This document shows positions 9,263 to 18,045 of a DNA stretch of 64,000 bases, piece by piece. Every line of letters starts with the position of its first letter. Position 1 is the first letter of the stretch. The translations under genes were made by a program, and so were the position numbers. Source of the DNA: Pectobacterium zantedeschiae (GTDB lineage Bacteria; Pseudomonadota; Gammaproteobacteria; Enterobacterales; Enterobacteriaceae); NCBI RefSeq assembly GCF_004137795.1, contig NZ_NWTM01000001.1:1973229-2037228 (forward strand), given 5' to 3'. The notes beneath the pieces were generated by a model. That model worked only from the letters and a program-made list of their open reading frames with translations, was not told the origin of the DNA and ran no database searches.

Positions 9263-9416
9263 AAGCCAGGGGTCAAGGGGCGAGCGGCGTTTGAGCCGTC
9301 CCTTGTCGGGCGCGTGCTACGGGGTAGCATGAAAATGGCGGCACTATCGCGCACGAAACCGTCTCTTAGTCTTCATAAAAAATGTGACAAAGAGACAGTA
9401 ACGCAGGGAAATTCAC
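9263..9416. other. Non-coding GC-rich stretch downstream of iolD
   Basis: No convincing gene. Stem-forming sequence continues from the element to the left: AAGGG...CGGC against GCCG...CCCTT around 9275-9305, and GTCTCTT (9361-9367) against AAGAGAC (9390-9396). A long open frame crosses this stretch rightwards from 9044 but runs into the antisense strand of iolD and has no family features. No clear U-tract terminator for iolD was seen. Confidence 0.4.
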
Positions 9417-11348
9417 CTAATATTGCCGTGCGCGGGAGAGCGCGGCTTTCACGTCATTGGCAGCAGATTCAATCTCTGGGTTATCGGCAACCTGCGCCGT
9501 GCCAGTACGCCACCAGGATTCATAGCCGTGCGTCATGGTCTTCGGCAGCACCTTGATATCGAGCAGCACCGGCCCTGCTTGCTGGCGAGATTCCACCAGC
9601 GCCTGCCTGAGCGAGGCTTCATCGTGCACCCGCCACGCTTTGCAGCCGTAACTTTCGGCGTTCTTGGCGAAATCCACCGGAATGAGCGCGCCGCGCAGTT
9701 GCCCCGACTCAGCATCACGATAGCGGTTTTCCGTGCAGAAACTCCCCATTCCCTGACTCATTTGCAGATTGTTAATACAACCAAAACCTGCGTTATCGAA
9801 CAGCAGCACGGTGATTTTAATGCCCTCCTGTACCGCTGTTTGCAGTTCGGTGTGGAGCATCAAGTAAGACCCGTCGCCAACCATCGCGTAGACAGGCTGC
9901 TGCGGTGCAGCAAGACGTGCGCCAATGGACGCCGCAATCTCGTATCCCATGCAGGAGTAGCCATATTCCAGATGATAGCTGTCCGGCGTTTTCACCTGCC
10001 ACACACGCTGTAGATCGCCCGGCAACGAGCCCGCCGCCCCCACCACAATCGCGTTATCCTCCAGCTCATCATTCAGTATGCCCAGTACGCGCGTTTGCGT
10101 CAGATGGGTATTCAACGTCTGACGGTATTCGTCCAGTTTGTCTTCCAGACCATCCACCACTTCAGGCACCAGTTCCCCTTTATCCTGTACGGTAAAGAGC
10201 CGTTGTAGTTCACGCTCCCACTCCTCACGAGCCTGTTTAACAGCCTGCTGCCAGCCGCTACGATACGACGCCGTCGCCAGCCGTTCGCTCAGCGCTTCCA
10301 GCCCGACACGGGCATCGGCGATCAACGGTAACGCATCCAGTTTTAGCGCATCAAACTCGGCAACGTTGAGCAGTAAAAACTCGACATCCGGGTTTTGAAA
10401 CAGCGACTTGGAACCCGTAGTAAAATCGGTTAAACGCGTTCCGACACCGATAATCAAATCGGCCTCTTGCGCCAGCCGATTGGCCGCCAACCCGCCCGTA
10501 ACGCCAATACCGCCACAGTTCAGCGGATGCGATGAAACAATGGCACCTTTGCCCGCCTGGGTTTCGCCAAACGGAATCGCAAATTGCTCAGCAAATTGTG
10601 CCAGTGCGTCATGTGCGCCGGAATAACGCACGCCGCCGCCGCAAATCAGCATTGGACGACGTTTTCTCGCAATCAGCGCCGCCGCTTCACTCAGCCGTGC
10701 TGCATCCGGCGGACGACGTTCGAGGTGATGGACGCGTTTGCGGAAAAACGATGCCGGATAATCCCAGACTTCTGCCTGCACATCCTGCGGTAAGCACAGC
10801 GTTACCGCGCCAGTATCCGCCGGATCGGTCAATACGCGCATGGCGTTAATCAGCGCACTCATCAGCTGTTCAGGGCGATTAATACGATCCCAATAGCGGG
10901 AAAGCGGTTTGAAACAGTCATTGGTGCTGATCGATAGATCGTGGTATTGCTCGACCTGCTGCAAGACCGGATCCGGCTGGCGGCAGGCAAAGAGATCGCC
11001 GGGCAGTAGCAGTACTGGGATACGGTTGGCGGTGGCGGTGGCCGCAGCGGTCACCATATTCGCCGCCCCCGGCCCCACAGATGAGGTCACCGCATAGATT
11101 TTCCGCCGCTTGTGCTGTTTGGCAAACCCGACGGCGATATGCGCCATTCCCTGTTCGTTGCACCCCTGATGCACGGTGAGACGGTTTGCCTCCTGCTCCA
11201 GCGCCTGGCCGATGCCCAACACATTACCGTGACCAAAAATGGTCATGACGCCCTGCACAAAAGGGGATTCCTCACCGTCTACGCTGATGTATTGCTGGTT
11301 GAGAAACCTGACCAGCGCCTGCGCCATGGTGATGCGACACGTATCCAT
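9417..11348 (-). CDS. iolD: 3D-(3,5/4)-trihydroxycyclohexane-1,2-dione hydrolase IolD
   Basis: A thiamine-diphosphate enzyme of 643 residues that opens the ring of the diketo intermediate to 5-deoxy-glucuronate. The three-domain plan of the acetolactate synthase family is visible: N-terminal PYR domain with the catalytic glutamate in CNEQGMAH (about residue 65), a middle domain around 210-360, and a C-terminal PP domain with the ThDP motif GDG at 491-493 ending near DNAGFGCIN (518-526). Length is normal for IolD. AAGGAG precedes ATG 11348. It is a separate leftward unit between iolA and the iolG operon. Confidence 0.95.
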   Translation of the reverse strand: MDTCRITMAQALVRFLNQQYISVDGEESPFVQGVMTIFGHGNVLGIGQALEQEANRLTVHQGCNEQGMAHIAVGFAKQHKRRKIYAVTSSVGPGAANMVTAAATATANRIPVLLLPGDLFACRQPDPVLQQVEQYHDLSISTNDCFKPLSRYWDRINRPEQLMSALINAMRVLTDPADTGAVTLCLPQDVQAEVWDYPASFFRKRVHHLERRPPDAARLSEAAALIARKRRPMLICGGGVRYSGAHDALAQFAEQFAIPFGETQAGKGAIVSSHPLNCGGIGVTGGLAANRLAQEADLIIGVGTRLTDFTTGSKSLFQNPDVEFLLLNVAEFDALKLDALPLIADARVGLEALSERLATASYRSGWQQAVKQAREEWERELQRLFTVQDKGELVPEVVDGLEDKLDEYRQTLNTHLTQTRVLGILNDELEDNAIVVGAAGSLPGDLQRVWQVKTPDSYHLEYGYSCMGYEIAASIGARLAAPQQPVYAMVGDGSYLMLHTELQTAVQEGIKITVLLFDNAGFGCINNLQMSQGMGSFCTENRYRDAESGQLRGALIPVDFAKNAESYGCKAWRVHDEASLRQALVESRQQAGPVLLDIKVLPKTMTHGYESWWRTGTAQVADNPEIESAANDVKAALSRARQY

Positions 11349-11421
11349 TGAGCTACTCCTTCACGTAAGGGAGGATTAAAACGACTGATCCCTACTGCAA
11401 TATCGAGATACACGGGTATAC

Positions 11422-11460
11422 CACGGGGCGAGGCGTCCCTGCGGGAACCTCATCCCCGTG
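11422..11460. repeat. Intergenic hairpin between iolA and iolD
   Basis: CACGGGGCGAGG (11422-11433) can pair with CCTCATCCCCGTG (11448-11460) with a one-base bulge, and the loop itself can form TCCC-TGC-GGGA (11436-11446). It lies in the 197-bp gap after the iolA stop. There is no U-tract on either strand, so it is not a simple terminator; a dispersed hairpin or mRNA-stability element is possible. Confidence 0.5.
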
Positions 11461-11545
11461 TTCCCCCTAAAACTACACATTATTGATACAGCACATTTTC
11501 AGCACTTGTTATCGTTACAAACGCAGCACGAAACACTTACGCGCC

Positions 11546-13057
11546 TCACTCCAGCGTGGGCATGATGAAGCTGCTGGTATGGTGTTCCAGACGGACGCTG
11601 GCTGGCCAGCGGCTGGTGACGGTTTTCATCCGCGTGTAGAAGCGCACGCCGTCGTTGCCGTGGACATTGAGTGGCCCAAAAATAGAGCGCTTCCAGCCGC
11701 CGAAGCTGTGGAACGCCATCGGCACTGGGATCGGTACGTTCACGCCGACCATACCTGCCTGCACCTCTTCACAGAATTGGCGCGCCGTTTCGCCATCACG
11801 GGTAAAAATAGCCGTGCCGTTGCCGTATTCATGATTGTTAATCAACGTTACCGCCGTCTGGTAATCCGGCACACGCACGACGGATAGCACCGGACCAAAA
11901 ATTTCTTCCTGATAGATTTTCATTTCAGGCGTGACGTTATCGAACAACGTCGGCCCGATGAAATAGCCTTGGGGATGTCCCTGTACGGACAGCGTGCGGC
12001 CATCGATACGCAGCGTCGCGCCCTGATCGACGCCACTTTGAATATAGTCGGCAATTTTCGCACGATGCGGCGCACTGATTACCGGCCCCATCTCATTTTC
12101 CTGCCCGTCTACCAGACCCGGTCCGACACGCATCGCTTTTATCTGCGCACTCAGACGCTGGTGCAGTGCTTCTGCCGTGTCATCCCCCACCGCGACCACC
12201 ACCGACAACGCCATACAACGCTCGCCCGCCGCGCCAAACGCCGCGCCCATAATCGCGCTGGTGGCCATATCCATGTCTGCATCCGGCATCAGGATGCAGT
12301 GGTTCTTTGCCCCACCCAGCGCCTGACAGCGTTTACCATACGCCGACGCAGTCTGATAAATGTATTCTGCCACCGGCGTCGATCCCACAAAGCTCACCGC
12401 CTGCACGCGCGGATCGGTCAACAACACATCCACGGCCTCCTTGTCCCCCTGAACTACGTTAAATACGCCATCCGGCAGACCTGCTTCTTTCAACAGCTGC
12501 GCCAACAGCAGCGAGAGCGACGGATCTTTCTCCGACGGCTTAAGTACAAAGGTATTGCCCGTCGCCAGTGCAATCGGGAACATCCACATGGGCACCATCG
12601 CCGGGAAGTTAAACGGCGTAATTCCGACGCATACGCCGAGCGGCTGCATAAGCGAATGGCTATCCACCCCCGTGCCAACATTCGCCGAGTGCTCGCCCTT
12701 TTGTAGATGTGGAATGCCACAGGCAAACTCAACGACTTCCAGACCGCGCGTCACTTCCCCCACAGCATCGGAATAAACCTTTCCATGCTCCTGTGAAATC
12801 AGCCGAGCCAGCGTATCCATTCGTTCTTCCAGCAACGCCTTGAAGCGAAACAGGACGCGTGCACGGCGTAGCGGAGAATGCTTCGACCACGCAGGGAATG
12901 CCGCCGCCGCGCTGGCAATGGCCTGCTCTACTTCTGTCTTGTCAGACATCACAACCTGGCGAATTTGCTCGCCCGTCGCCGGGTTATACACCGCCGCATA
13001 GCGCTGGCTGTTGCTGGAGGCAATCGCCCCCTGAATGAAGTTAGATACGGTTTCCAT
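11546..13057 (-). CDS. iolA: Methylmalonate-semialdehyde/malonate-semialdehyde dehydrogenase (CoA acylating)
   Basis: Converts malonate semialdehyde from inositol breakdown to acetyl-CoA and CO2 with NAD+ and CoA; the family also serves valine catabolism (MmsA). The 503-residue protein has the ALDH plan: NAD-binding FNFPAMVPMW at about 149-158, FVGSTPVAEYIY near 223, and the catalytic cysteine C281 in GERCMALS. I start at ATG 13055-13057 because AAGGTG lies just before it; an upstream in-frame start adds 14 unlikely residues. It diverges from iolR, with a palindromic candidate operator 68 bp upstream of the start. Confidence 0.94.
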   Translation of the reverse strand: METVSNFIQGAIASSNSQRYAAVYNPATGEQIRQVVMSDKTEVEQAIASAAAAFPAWSKHSPLRRARVLFRFKALLEERMDTLARLISQEHGKVYSDAVGEVTRGLEVVEFACGIPHLQKGEHSANVGTGVDSHSLMQPLGVCVGITPFNFPAMVPMWMFPIALATGNTFVLKPSEKDPSLSLLLAQLLKEAGLPDGVFNVVQGDKEAVDVLLTDPRVQAVSFVGSTPVAEYIYQTASAYGKRCQALGGAKNHCILMPDADMDMATSAIMGAAFGAAGERCMALSVVVAVGDDTAEALHQRLSAQIKAMRVGPGLVDGQENEMGPVISAPHRAKIADYIQSGVDQGATLRIDGRTLSVQGHPQGYFIGPTLFDNVTPEMKIYQEEIFGPVLSVVRVPDYQTAVTLINNHEYGNGTAIFTRDGETARQFCEEVQAGMVGVNVPIPVPMAFHSFGGWKRSIFGPLNVHGNDGVRFYTRMKTVTSRWPASVRLEHHTSSFIMPTLE

Positions 13058-13124
13058 GTTTACACCTTTGTGGGTTTTGAGGAGACAAACGGCTGACATC
13101 GGATTACAGTATATGAAATGAATA

Positions 13125-13139
13125 TTCCATTTAATGGAA
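13125..13139. promoter_or_regulatory. Perfect palindrome, candidate IolR operator between iolA and iolR
   Basis: TTCCATT-T-AATGGAA is a perfect 7+1+7 dyad. A further half site, AATGAAT, lies directly to the left. It sits in the 345-bp region between divergent iolA and iolR, close to the expected iolA promoter. Candidate sites before iolG share the AT-rich AATGAA/TTCATT flavour but not the exact sequence. RpiR-family regulators bind such dyads; binding here is inferred. Confidence 0.5.
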
Positions 13140-13402
13140 AAATAAAATAAATGTTGATTATTGTGATCCGCTGCGAATTTTTATGTAAACTTGAAATCAG
13201 CTGTCCACAAAGACAGGCAAGCAGCGTCTAAAAATAGCTTTATCGATAAAAGGGTTGCCGCTGGAAATGTCGTACAGATAAAACAGCCGTATCCAGAAAT
13301 GAATTTTCTGTTCCGTTTCAGACACCAATCATCACAGATAGGACGGGAACTGGGCAGAATTGTGATATGTGAGTCTTACACGTCTTTGGGAGATGACCCG
13401 AT

Positions 13403-14260
13403 ATGCCCATGGCAACCAGCCTGAGAGAGTTACAGGAACAGATCCGCGAGCGTTATGATTCGCTCAGCAAGCGGTTACAGCAGGTCGCGCACTATGTGCT
13501 GGATAATACCAACAGCATCGCGTTTGATACCGTTGCGGTGATCGCCGAACGCGCGGATGTTCCCCCCTCAACGTTGATCCGCTTCGCCAACGCCTTTGAT
13601 TTCAGCGGTTTCAACGAAATGAAACAGCTATTCCGTATGAATCTGGTGGAGGAAACGGCCAGCTATACCGATCGGGCACGGCTGTTTCGAGCGATGGAAG
13701 CTGACGCAGTGCCAGAAACACCATTAGATATTCTGCATGAGTTTGCGCGTTCAAACGCACAGGCGATGCAACAACTGGCTGCACGCACTCCGCAAGAGGA
13801 TCTGCAAAAAGCGGTCGATCTGCTGGCGCAGGCAGACACGATCTATATCGTGGGATTACGGCGCTCTTTCAGCGTCGCGACTTACCTCACCTATGCACTC
13901 AGCCACCTGGAAAGCAGTGCGATTCTGGTCAACGGTCTGGGAGGCATGTTTCGCGAACAGCTCAGCCGCGTTAACTCGCGCGATGTGGTGGTCTCCATCA
14001 GCTTTTCGCCCTATTCACAGGAAACCGTGATGGTCAGCGAAATGGCAGCAAAAGCCGGAGCGCGCCAAATTGTGATTACCGACAGCCAGATCAGCCCGCT
14101 GGCAACGCTCAGCGATGTCTGCTTTGTGGTAAAGGAAGCGCAGGTTGATGCGTTCCGTTCACAGTCTGCCACGCTGTGTCTGGTGCAATCGTTGATGGTC
14201 TCGCTAGCCTACCGACAGGGAAACGGCGCAGAACAGAGCGAAAAACAGCAGCGCGGCTAG
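13403..14260 (+). CDS. iolR: RpiR/MurR-family transcriptional regulator, probable IolR
   Basis: A 285-residue regulator with an N-terminal HTH_6 domain (about 1-77; helix-turn-helix around PPSTLIRFANAFDFSGFNEMK) and a C-terminal SIS phosphosugar-binding domain (about 120-255; VGLRRSFSVATYLTYAL and VVSISFSPYSQETV). The family senses phosphorylated sugars, so the effector is probably phosphorylated 5-keto-2-deoxygluconate or a relative. ATG at 13403 has GGGAG ten bases upstream; a second ATG at 13409 is also possible. Divergent placement from iolA and proximity to all iol genes support the name IolR, repressor of inositol catabolism. Confidence 0.88.
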   Translation: MPMATSLRELQEQIRERYDSLSKRLQQVAHYVLDNTNSIAFDTVAVIAERADVPPSTLIRFANAFDFSGFNEMKQLFRMNLVEETASYTDRARLFRAMEADAVPETPLDILHEFARSNAQAMQQLAARTPQEDLQKAVDLLAQADTIYIVGLRRSFSVATYLTYALSHLESSAILVNGLGGMFREQLSRVNSRDVVVSISFSPYSQETVMVSEMAAKAGARQIVITDSQISPLATLSDVCFVVKEAQVDAFRSQSATLCLVQSLMVSLAYRQGNGAEQSEKQQRG

Positions 14261-14307
14261 CCGGAACTATTTACTGAGCAGGATTAATATATGGGGAGAC
14301 TCGTTTT

Positions 14308-14613
14308 ATGCTTCAAGTCATCGCTCAGGATTTTATTAAGCCAGAGAGCATTGAGATCGTTATGCCGCTGTACCGCGAATTAGTAGAGAAAACGCGGCAG
14401 GAACCGCTGTGCATTTCCTACGCACTTTTTATCAATCAGAAAGATCCAGGGCACTTCACCTTTATCGAAACCTGGCCGGATAGAGCCGCACTGGACATTC
14501 ATTGCCAGACCGAACACTTCCAACGCCTGGTCCCCATGATAAATAGCCACCAGCGGGCCGAGTGTACGTTCCTGCTGATGGATCCGTTTGACGGTGGCAC
14601 TCCCAGCGTTTGA
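14308..14613 (+). CDS. Antibiotic biosynthesis monooxygenase (ABM) domain protein, YgiN-like
   Basis: A 101-residue dimeric alpha+beta barrel (ABM fold) protein. The pattern of a beta strand at the start (MLQVIAQDFIKPES), a long helix (VMPLYRELVEKTRQEPLCISYALF) and FTFIETWPDRAALDIHCQTEHFQRLVP is typical of YgiN-like putative quinol monooxygenases; the HxxxxHF segment is characteristic. GGAG precedes the ATG. It follows iolR by 47 bp on the same strand and may be cotranscribed. The substrate is unknown, and a role in inositol metabolism is only suggested by position. Confidence 0.8.
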   Translation: MLQVIAQDFIKPESIEIVMPLYRELVEKTRQEPLCISYALFINQKDPGHFTFIETWPDRAALDIHCQTEHFQRLVPMINSHQRAECTFLLMDPFDGGTPSV

Positions 14614-14945
14614 AGCTATGCTAGTTTAGGTGTTAGGTCGCTAAGCGGCCTACATATCGTCATAATTCCCGTTATTCTGCTTTCTTTTGCATCAATTTTT
14701 AATTCATTTTTTTTGAATTAAAATCTCAATTTTTTCCTGTTTAACATTATTCACAACCAGATAACATACGAAAATCTTCTGACAACAGGCAAGTTAACTG
14801 TTAACTCAGCAGGATAATGAATATCAAACAAATTAAATAATTTGATAATCATTTTAATGAATCTGCCTATGTATTCTTATCCAGGTCAACACCATCAAGG
14901 GTAAATAGTGTGTCGGTAGATACGGCTCTCATTCAGGAGGAATCG
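14614..14945 (+). other. Intergenic region with two hairpins, upstream of binding-protein gene
   Basis: AT-rich sequence with no gene. TAGGTCGC-TAA-GCGGCCTA (14634-14652) is a short stem after the ABM gene without a U-tract. TTTTAATTCA (14697-14706) and TGAATTAAAA (14714-14723) form a perfect 10-bp dyad around seven T residues; this may be an operator or a weak bidirectional terminator. The promoter of the binding-protein gene at 14946 must lie in the remainder, which contains direct A/T-rich repeats but no site I can name. Confidence 0.4.
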
Positions 14946-16049
14946 ATGTTTAACATAAAACAGGTGGTCGCATTTACGGCGCTGATGGCGACGGCAGCGA
15001 CCAGCTATGCGGCAGTAGAGGCCGACAAGCGCCCGATTAACGAGCTTTATCAAAATGCGTTACGGGAAGGTGGCATTGTGACTGTCTACGCCGGCGGTGA
15101 CACTCCGGGCCAGCAAGATGGCATCAAACAGGCGTTTGAAAAACGCTTTCCAGGTATGAAGCTCAACGTCATTGTGGACTACAGTAAATTCCACGATGCA
15201 CGTATTGATAACCAACTGGCAACCAAGACGCTAGTGCCGGATGTGGTACAGCTACAAACCCTGCAGGATTACCCACGCTGGAAGAAAGAAGGCGTGTTGC
15301 TGAACTACAAACCGATCGGCTGGGATAAAGTGTACCCTGCGTTTAAAGATAAAGACGGTGCCTGGACTGGCGTGTTTGTCGATGCATTCAGCAACGTGGT
15401 GAATACTAAGCTAATTGCTGAAAATGCCTGGCCAACAGAAGCCAATGATTATCTGCGTCCCGATCTGAAAGGCAGCATTGTCTTAACCTACCCGAATGAC
15501 GACGATGCCGTGCTGTTCTGGTTTAAACAGGTTGTTGATAAATACGGCTGGGAGTATGTCGCTAAATTCAAAGAACAGAACCCGGTTTATGTACGTGGCA
15601 CACAGGCTCCCGCAGACGATGTTGAAAGCGGTAAATCAGCGGCGACATTCTCAACCGACGGCGCGCTAGCTCCCGATCAAAACGCCAACTCCCGTTTTGT
15701 CCTGCCGAAGAACGATCCGTTTGTCTCTTGGGCACAGCGTGCGGCTATTTTCAAGCAGGCTCAGCACCCGGAAAGCGCCAAACTGTATCTGAGTTGGTTG
15801 CTGGATAAAGAGACCCAGAGCAATGTCTGGTATATGTGGTCAGTTCGTACTGACGTTGCGCCGCCAGCTGGCTACAAACCTATCTGGGAATATAAGAATA
15901 CCAGTCCGCAGGCCTTTGCCGACTTCATGAGCGATCGTGCTGCGGTCGAATCATTCCGCGCTCAGATCGGTCTGTATCTCGGTGAAGTGAAAGGCGAACC
16001 GTCTCCGGGTAACTTAGGGCTGCATCCAAAAGAAGCATTGCCACACTAA
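14946..16049 (+). CDS. Periplasmic ABC substrate-binding protein (iron/polyamine-type fold), orphan
   Basis: The mature 367-residue product starts MFNIKQVVAFTALMATAATS with probable signal cleavage after SYA or AAVEA. The frame is open from a GTG at 14910, but AGGAGG five bases before ATG 14946 and the signal peptide decide the start. The mature part has the type II binding-protein plan (VTVYAGGDTPGQQDGIKQAF, DVVQLQTLQDYPRW, PDLKGSIVLTYPNDDDAV) of the SBP_bac_6/Fe3+ and spermidine-like group. No permease or ATPase gene is adjacent, so its partner is elsewhere or it works alone. The ligand is unknown. A terminator follows at 16101-16133. Confidence 0.85.
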   Translation: MFNIKQVVAFTALMATAATSYAAVEADKRPINELYQNALREGGIVTVYAGGDTPGQQDGIKQAFEKRFPGMKLNVIVDYSKFHDARIDNQLATKTLVPDVVQLQTLQDYPRWKKEGVLLNYKPIGWDKVYPAFKDKDGAWTGVFVDAFSNVVNTKLIAENAWPTEANDYLRPDLKGSIVLTYPNDDDAVLFWFKQVVDKYGWEYVAKFKEQNPVYVRGTQAPADDVESGKSAATFSTDGALAPDQNANSRFVLPKNDPFVSWAQRAAIFKQAQHPESAKLYLSWLLDKETQSNVWYMWSVRTDVAPPAGYKPIWEYKNTSPQAFADFMSDRAAVESFRAQIGLYLGEVKGEPSPGNLGLHPKEALPH

Positions 16050-16100
16050 AGATTTACGCCCCTTGATGTACTTCTAAAGCATCTGACTCGGCTTTAGAAA

Positions 16101-16133
16101 AAGCCCTTATCGCCAACAAAGCGATAAGGGCTT
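16101..16133. terminator. Bidirectional intrinsic terminator between convergent genes
   Basis: AAGCCCTTATCGC (16101-16113) and GCGATAAGGGCTT (16121-16133) are perfect 13-bp arms around a 7-base loop. On the plus strand ATTTGTC follows; on the minus strand TTTCTAAAG follows, so it can serve both the binding-protein gene and the convergent gene at 16166. Confidence 0.85.
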
Positions 16134-16165
16134 ATTTGTCACTTTCGGTATTCAGCATTCAACAC

Positions 16166-16618
16166 TCATTGACTGGTGGAAGACTGCTGTAAATAATCCG
16201 TCAAAAAGTGTTCCGGGTTACCCTGTCCAGACAGCGATTTGCTGTAACCAATGCGAACAGGCTGCGCCTCACCAGGTAAGTAGAGTTCGCCATATCCCTC
16301 GTTCATAATCAGCACCACGAACTTTTTATGATCAACCTGTAGCCAATAACGTGTGCCACTGGCTTGCTTCTCAACGTTCATTTTTTGGATTTTGGTATTC
16401 CACTCATGGTCGATACCCGTAATTTGTACCAGCGCCGTAGAATCTGCTGGCTCACCAATTCGTAGCGTCCAGACCTGTACCCCTTCCGTACCTTCATAGG
16501 CTTTGACCAGCGTCGCAATGGGTGGACGTGGCGTTTCCGCCGCAGCCACACGGGCAAATGAGAAGAGGCAAATCAGCAGAATAAATAATCCACCAAATGT
16601 AGTACGTAGCATAGTCAT
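16166..16618 (-). CDS. Small exported protein of unknown function
   Basis: A 150-residue protein with a strong Sec signal: MTMLRTTFGGLFILLICLFS then FARVAAAETPRPP, with cleavage likely after AAA near residue 27. The mature part (about 120 residues) is mixed beta, without cysteines or recognisable motifs: VQVWTLRIGEPADSTALVQITGIDHEW and GTRYWLQVDHKKFVVLIMNEGYGELYLP. It may start at the second ATG (16612). I do not recognise a family with confidence; it is probably periplasmic. It stands alone between a terminator and the diguanylate cyclase gene. Confidence 0.75.
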   Translation of the reverse strand: MTMLRTTFGGLFILLICLFSFARVAAAETPRPPIATLVKAYEGTEGVQVWTLRIGEPADSTALVQITGIDHEWNTKIQKMNVEKQASGTRYWLQVDHKKFVVLIMNEGYGELYLPGEAQPVRIGYSKSLSGQGNPEHFLTDYLQQSSTSQ

Positions 16619-16759
16619 GATTCAGTCCCTGTTTGCGGCACCCGGTGCCCTGTAAAAAATACGCCTTCTTTCGATACAGACGATCCTGACCCCTATTAAT
16701 GAATAGAAAACAGAATCCTGATGGTATTACAACACCCGAATATAAGGCTGATTGCGTAT

Positions 16760-17842
16760 TCAAGCCACTTCGGTTCGACGGCGACCTTTATTTTTCGCCC
16801 GATAAAGCGCCATATCCGCCGCTTTTAGCCAGTCAATATATTGGCCCATATCTGGAGAAATTTCCGCAATGCCTACACTCACAAAAACCGCCAGCTGCGG
16901 CGTCTGGTTCAGAAACTTCAGTGATAAACTCTCTCGAATACGGTTTACGGCATCCAGAGCATCCCCCGCGCTGGTCTGCGGTAAAATAACGGCAAATTCA
17001 TCGCCACCGAATCGCCCGATCACATCCGTCTCCCGAAAACCTGACGTCAGCTCACGCGCCAGCAACAATATCGCCTGATCGCCGACGTTATGCCCAAAGT
17101 TATCGTTAAAGGCTTTAAAATGGTCGATATCGAACAGGACTAACGTCGCAGTACGCTTATAGCGCTGGCAAATCTCATATTCATGCTTGAGCAGGCGTTC
17201 CCAGTGGTGACGGTTATAGAGGCTGGTCATGCCGTCATGAATACTGACTTCCATCAGCATACGCTTGTGCTCCGCCAGCTTCAGCGCGGTGGTATAAGTG
17301 ACATAACCCAAAGAAATCGGGTAGACCAGCAACATCGGCAGGCAGGCATAAAGCTGAATCGGCGTGGTATCCAGCGAAATAGGTACAGCAAACAGCGCAA
17401 TAACCAGCATGCAGGCAACACACTGTAATACGATTCCCTGAACAAACAGCTTGATTCCACCACCCGCCGTACCGTTCATCCCAACCATCGCGACAATCAG
17501 TGCGCTGGGCAGAAGATTCCCCCCCATGAAGCCTATCCAGATGCCACCAAATACCACATCAATCAATAAATTACGTTTCTCGCACCGCATCGGATCGCGC
17601 GAGCGTAGAGAAAGCATGTAAGCAATGTGTGGCCAGACAAAGGCGTTAAGAAAGAGAAATCCCCACATCAAAATCGGCACGGGTTTGACAATCAACACCG
17701 AAGAAATGAAGAGACAGCACAGTATCGTACCGACAATACGTGGAATATAGACCCGCTGGGAAAAGCGTAGCCCTGAGCGACGTACATCTACCGTTAAAAA
17801 CGTCGGCGGCGAGGCTGACATAACGACCCCCATGCGGTTCAC
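16760..17842 (-). CDS. MASE2-GGDEF diguanylate cyclase (AdrA/DgcC-like)
   Basis: A 360-residue inner-membrane enzyme that makes cyclic-di-GMP. Residues from about 28 to 185 form a MASE2-type membrane sensor with about six hydrophobic segments; the GGDEF domain follows from about 195 with the active-site motif GGDEF at 279-283 and an intact product-inhibition site RETD at 270-273, five residues before it. The overall plan equals DgcC (AdrA) of E. coli and Salmonella, which controls cellulose synthesis. No cellulose genes are nearby, so its target pathway here is open. It is monocistronic, with 200 bp upstream before bglG's 3' end. Confidence 0.9.
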   Translation of the reverse strand: MNRMGVVMSASPPTFLTVDVRRSGLRFSQRVYIPRIVGTILCCLFISSVLIVKPVPILMWGFLFLNAFVWPHIAYMLSLRSRDPMRCEKRNLLIDVVFGGIWIGFMGGNLLPSALIVAMVGMNGTAGGGIKLFVQGIVLQCVACMLVIALFAVPISLDTTPIQLYACLPMLLVYPISLGYVTYTTALKLAEHKRMLMEVSIHDGMTSLYNRHHWERLLKHEYEICQRYKRTATLVLFDIDHFKAFNDNFGHNVGDQAILLLARELTSGFRETDVIGRFGGDEFAVILPQTSAGDALDAVNRIRESLSLKFLNQTPQLAVFVSVGIAEISPDMGQYIDWLKAADMALYRAKNKGRRRTEVA

Positions 17843-18045
17843 TAAAGAATAGCGAGAAAAAACATTATGGCTGAAAACGTGCCAGCATCAGTGAACAGTA
17901 TTTTAATTTATTTTGTTACATAACGGACAGGTACCGTAACGGCTGAACAGAGTAACACGAATGTTAACGCGCGGTGGTCTTACCCGTTGCTTTCGTTTAG
18001 CTCCCGTAATTGTCGCAGCCATGCCCATCATGAACGTCCACGTTA

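Noticed and set aside
9044-9556. Rightward frame of 170 codons crossing the repeat-like element
   Set aside because: It begins in non-coding sequence, runs through the stems and into the antisense strand of iolD, and has no recognisable domain.
11969-12706. Long rightward open frame opposite iolA
   Set aside because: Antisense of a conserved ALDH gene; composition (Arg, His, Cys-rich) is that of a shadow frame.
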